Positions 63,381 through 64,000 of a stretch of DNA of 64,000 nt are shown here, piece after piece. Position numbers and translations under genes: made by a program. The notes beneath the pieces are model-generated. The model did not search any database. It saw only the letters and a list, made by a program, of their open reading frames with translations, and was not told where the DNA came from. The DNA is from Methylocapsa sp. S129 (GTDB lineage Bacteria > Pseudomonadota > Alphaproteobacteria > Rhizobiales > Beijerinckiaceae). Location: contig NZ_LMUI01000060.1 of NCBI RefSeq assembly GCF_009765995.1, positions 80,218 through 144,217 on the forward strand, read 5' to 3'. Each line of letters opens with the position of its first letter. The stretch's first letter is position 1.

Positions 63381-64000
63381 ATGGAAAGCGCCAACGAACT
63401 GACCGCGACCCAGGCCCTGGGTCTCATGCGGGAGGGACTGCTCTCCGTCGAGGAGATGGCGCAGGCCTGCCTCGCGCGCATCCGCGCGCGCGATCCCATG
63501 GTGAGGGGCTGGGTCCATCTCGACCCCGAGCTCATTCTGCGCAACGCCCGCGAACTCGACAAACGGGAGGTCAAGGGTCCGCTGCACGGCATACCCATCG
63601 CGGTCAAGGACGTCATCATGACAGCCGACATGCCGACGCAGCACAATTCGCCGCTCTACAAGGGGAGCTTCCCCACCGTCGACGCGGGCTGCATCAAGAC
63701 GTTGCGCGCAGCGGGCGCCCTGATCTTCGGAAAGACCGATACGACGGAGTTCGCGTCCGTGACGCGCGGCGGCACGGCGCGCCATCCGCTCGACCCCAGC
63801 CGCACGCCCGGCGGCTCGTCGAGCGGCTCGGCGGCGGTCGTCGGCGACTTTCAGGTCCCGATCAGCCTCGGCACGCAGACCGCCGGCTCGACGATTCGCC
63901 CCGGTTCGTTCTGCGGCGTCTACGCGATGAAGCCGACCTGGGGCGCGATCAACCGGGAAGGGCTCAAGATGCTGTCGGTGAGCCTCGACACGCTGGGCCT
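63381..64000 (+). CDS. Amidase-signature family protein (3' end outside window)
   Basis: The first ~206 codons of an amidase-signature enzyme. The catalytic Lys lies in GIPIAVKDVIM, the Ser-rich signature in GGSSSGSAAVV, and the nucleophile region in TQTAGSTIRP. These form the family's Ser-Ser-Lys triad. It starts 42 bases after the asparaginase-like stop and is read in the same direction, so the two are probably co-transcribed and may act in succession. The remaining two thirds of the protein lie beyond the window. Confidence 0.87.
   Translation, partial: MESANELTATQALGLMREGLLSVEEMAQACLARIRARDPMVRGWVHLDPELILRNARELDKREVKGPLHGIPIAVKDVIMTADMPTQHNSPLYKGSFPTVDAGCIKTLRAAGALIFGKTDTTEFASVTRGGTARHPLDPSRTPGGSSSGSAAVVGDFQVPISLGTQTAGSTIRPGSFCGVYAMKPTWGAINREGLKMLSVSLDTLG

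Overview
The window is GC-rich, densely coded DNA with short intergenic gaps, many ATGA/GTGA stop-start overlaps, many ABC importers and GntR/LysR/LacI/LuxR regulators. This suggests an alphaproteobacterium of the Hyphomicrobiales (Rhizobiales) type; the species cannot be read from the sequence. It looks like an accessory catabolic region: several self-contained 'import, regulate, degrade' modules side by side, separated by broken genes and one insertion-sequence relic. No rRNA, tRNA or CRISPR array was seen.

Layout. (1) 1-6733: the start of a divergent solute-binding protein, a LacI regulator with two palindromic operators, and a complete dipeptide/oligopeptide ABC importer (binding protein, two permeases, fused double ATPase). 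(2) 6816-9421, minus strand: an ectoine-hydrolase-like (DoeA-like) M24 protein, a broken M20 amidohydrolase and a second M24 protein. (3) 9763-15722: a gentisate module with a one-chain cytochrome P450-reductase fusion, a flavin-reductase-fold protein, a fumarylacetoacetate-hydrolase-family protein, gentisate 1,2-dioxygenase and a divergent GntR regulator. (4) 15858-16866: a decayed GatZ/KbaZ-type aldolase gene. (5) 16891-32268: two divergent operons around a GntR regulator. The minus arm is a branched-chain-amino-acid-type importer (Liv) plus a cupin. The plus arm is cupin, SDR, aspartate-dehydrogenase-like, DadA-like oxidase, two proline-racemase-family proteins around a B12-dependent mutase-like protein, alpha/beta hydrolase, NIPSNAP and 3-hydroxyacyl-CoA-dehydrogenase-like protein. 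(6) 32286-33002: IS3-like and IS6-family relics. (7) 33003-50301: two hydantoinase/oxoprolinase (HyuA) plus DUF917/S-Me-THD pairs, two PuuE-like (allantoinase-type) deacetylase-fold proteins, an Asp/Glu/hydantoin racemase, a spermidine/putrescine-type ABC importer, a zinc-free alcohol dehydrogenase, a broken isochorismatase-family gene and a large MalT-like LuxR regulator. (8) 50330-64000: a cupin remnant, RutF- and RutE-like genes, a GntR/UTRA regulator with two shared operators, three RutA-like flavin monooxygenases, a LysR regulator, a second spermidine/putrescine-type importer, an asparaginase-like protein with an altered active site, and the start of an amidase.

How the genes may work together. 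Regions 7 and 8 look like one large system for cyclic ureides, amides or pyrimidine-like rings. The importers bring in a substrate, RutA-like oxygenases or PuuE/HyuA-type proteins open the ring, a racemase adjusts stereochemistry, and amidase/asparaginase-like enzymes release ammonia. Region 5 looks like a separate, apparently undescribed amino-acid pathway in which epimerases, an FAD oxidase and an adenosylcobalamin-type mutase act on an imported amino acid or imino acid. These pathway assignments are inference; the family assignments rest on motifs and remembered family sequences, not on database searches.
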